From Salimicrobium humidisoli (GTDB taxonomy: Bacteria > Bacillota > Bacilli > Bacillales > Halobacillaceae): 64,000 bases of DNA. A program made the position numbers and the translations under genes. Location: NCBI RefSeq assembly GCF_002295105.1, contig NZ_NSGH01000001.1, forward strand, positions 186,001 through 250,000, read 5' to 3'. Positions within the stretch are counted from its first letter, which is position 1; the number at the start of each line of letters is the position of its first letter. Positions 63,646 to 64,000 of the stretch are shown here, one piece after another. The notes under the pieces are model-generated. The model saw only the letters and a list, made by a program, of their open reading frames with translations. It was not told the origin of the DNA and made no database searches.

Positions 63646-63735
63646 GGATTCTTAAAGAAGAATACTTTTATTGTGAACAGTATAAGATCTGGGGAAAATG
63701 AACTGTTTTTAACATTACACAGGAGGTCGTTCAGG

Positions 63736-64000
63736 ATGCACAAATACTGGATAAGCGGGTTAATAATGGTGCTGCTTGGAGTAGTCAACCCTATTAAGGG
63801 AGAAACGGAAACGTTACCGGGGAAAGAAGTGCCGATAGACAAAGCCTGGACGATCGAGTTTACGGAAAATGTGGATGAAGATATTCTTTCAAGCAATAAC
63901 TACGTGGGTATCAAGAGAGAAGACGGTACATTCGTCCCTCTGGAAAGAACAATCGGGGAAGCTTCAATCAGGCTGGAACCCGAAGAATTCTATAAGGACG
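63736..64000 (+). CDS. secreted protein with Big_5/SbsA Ig-like domain (3' end outside window)
   Basis: Only the first 88 codons are inside. AGGAGGT lies 9 nt before ATG 63736. Residues 1-23 look like a Sec signal peptide (ISGLIMVLLGVVNPIKG). From about residue 37 the sequence KAWTIEFTENVDEDILSSNN fits the start of a bacterial Ig-like (SbsA/Big_5) domain, common in surface proteins of Bacilli. Full architecture and function cannot be judged. Confidence 0.65.
   Translation, partial: MHKYWISGLIMVLLGVVNPIKGETETLPGKEVPIDKAWTIEFTENVDEDILSSNNYVGIKREDGTFVPLERTIGEASIRLEPEEFYKD

Overview
The window reads as a chromosomal segment of a Gram-positive, low-to-mid GC member of the Bacillaceae. Supporting marks are YwhD, RodA, the DesK/DesR/Des set, GlpF-GlpK behind an antitermination leader, a polyglycerol-phosphate LTA synthase, CstR-type sulfur control, AGGAGG ribosome binding sites, and frequent GTG/TTG starts. 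Many proteins are rich in Asp/Glu. With an NhaP-type antiporter and a ba3 oxidase this suggests a salt- or alkali-adapted species (inference). No rRNA, tRNA, CRISPR array, transposase or prophage was seen.

Layout. 1-6.8 kb: a PucR-type regulator cut by the left edge, a methyltransferase, serC, a solute-binding lipoprotein and a marR-yhgE-like pair that may share an operator, then a methyltransferase whose 5' end carries an in-frame stop. 6.8-8.3 kb: a compact peptide-signalling locus. It holds a 45-residue secreted pro-peptide, a divergent PlcR/RRNPP-type HTH-TPR receptor, two exact matches to the PlcR-box consensus flanking the receptor gene, and a probable ~87-nt C-rich small RNA. 8.3-16.6 kb: ywhD, ferredoxin, glutamate-type symporter, NhaP, MFS efflux pump, SDR, PadR regulator, NAD(P)-binding protein. 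16.6-19.5 kb: the cold/membrane-fluidity module desR-desK-des. 19.6-26.7 kb: TraB-like protein, M20 dipeptidase, glpFK, rodA. 27-30 kb: a YtxG/YtxH-like envelope-stress operon, a YihY protein and a small membrane protein. 30-32 kb: nadE and an isochorismatase-fold hydrolase.

32-37.6 kb: a two-component locus (degenerate kinase-like protein, response regulator broken by an in-frame TAA, GAF protein, PAS-PAS kinase) sits directly before a ba3-type oxidase operon. The promoters of both operons carry a GGGG/CCCC inverted repeat at the same distance from the -10. 38-40 kb: dinB-like gene and LTA synthase. 40.3-48.4 kb: a large reactive-sulfur detoxification region. A CstR repressor gene lies among TauE, two TusA, several rhodanese, DsrE, DUF302, CcdA, a ResA-like thioredoxin and two persulfide-dioxygenase proteins. 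Five copies of an ATACC-N6-GGTAT type operator tie it together.

48.5-64 kb: HAD phosphatase, acyl-CoA ligase, membrane-anchored MsrAB, Gfo/Idh/MocA oxidoreductase, a heterodimeric ABC exporter, an orphan lysine/ornithine N-hydroxylase, the arginine operon carA-carB-argF behind a promoter with ARG-box-like repeats, and the start of a secreted Ig-like protein cut by the right edge.
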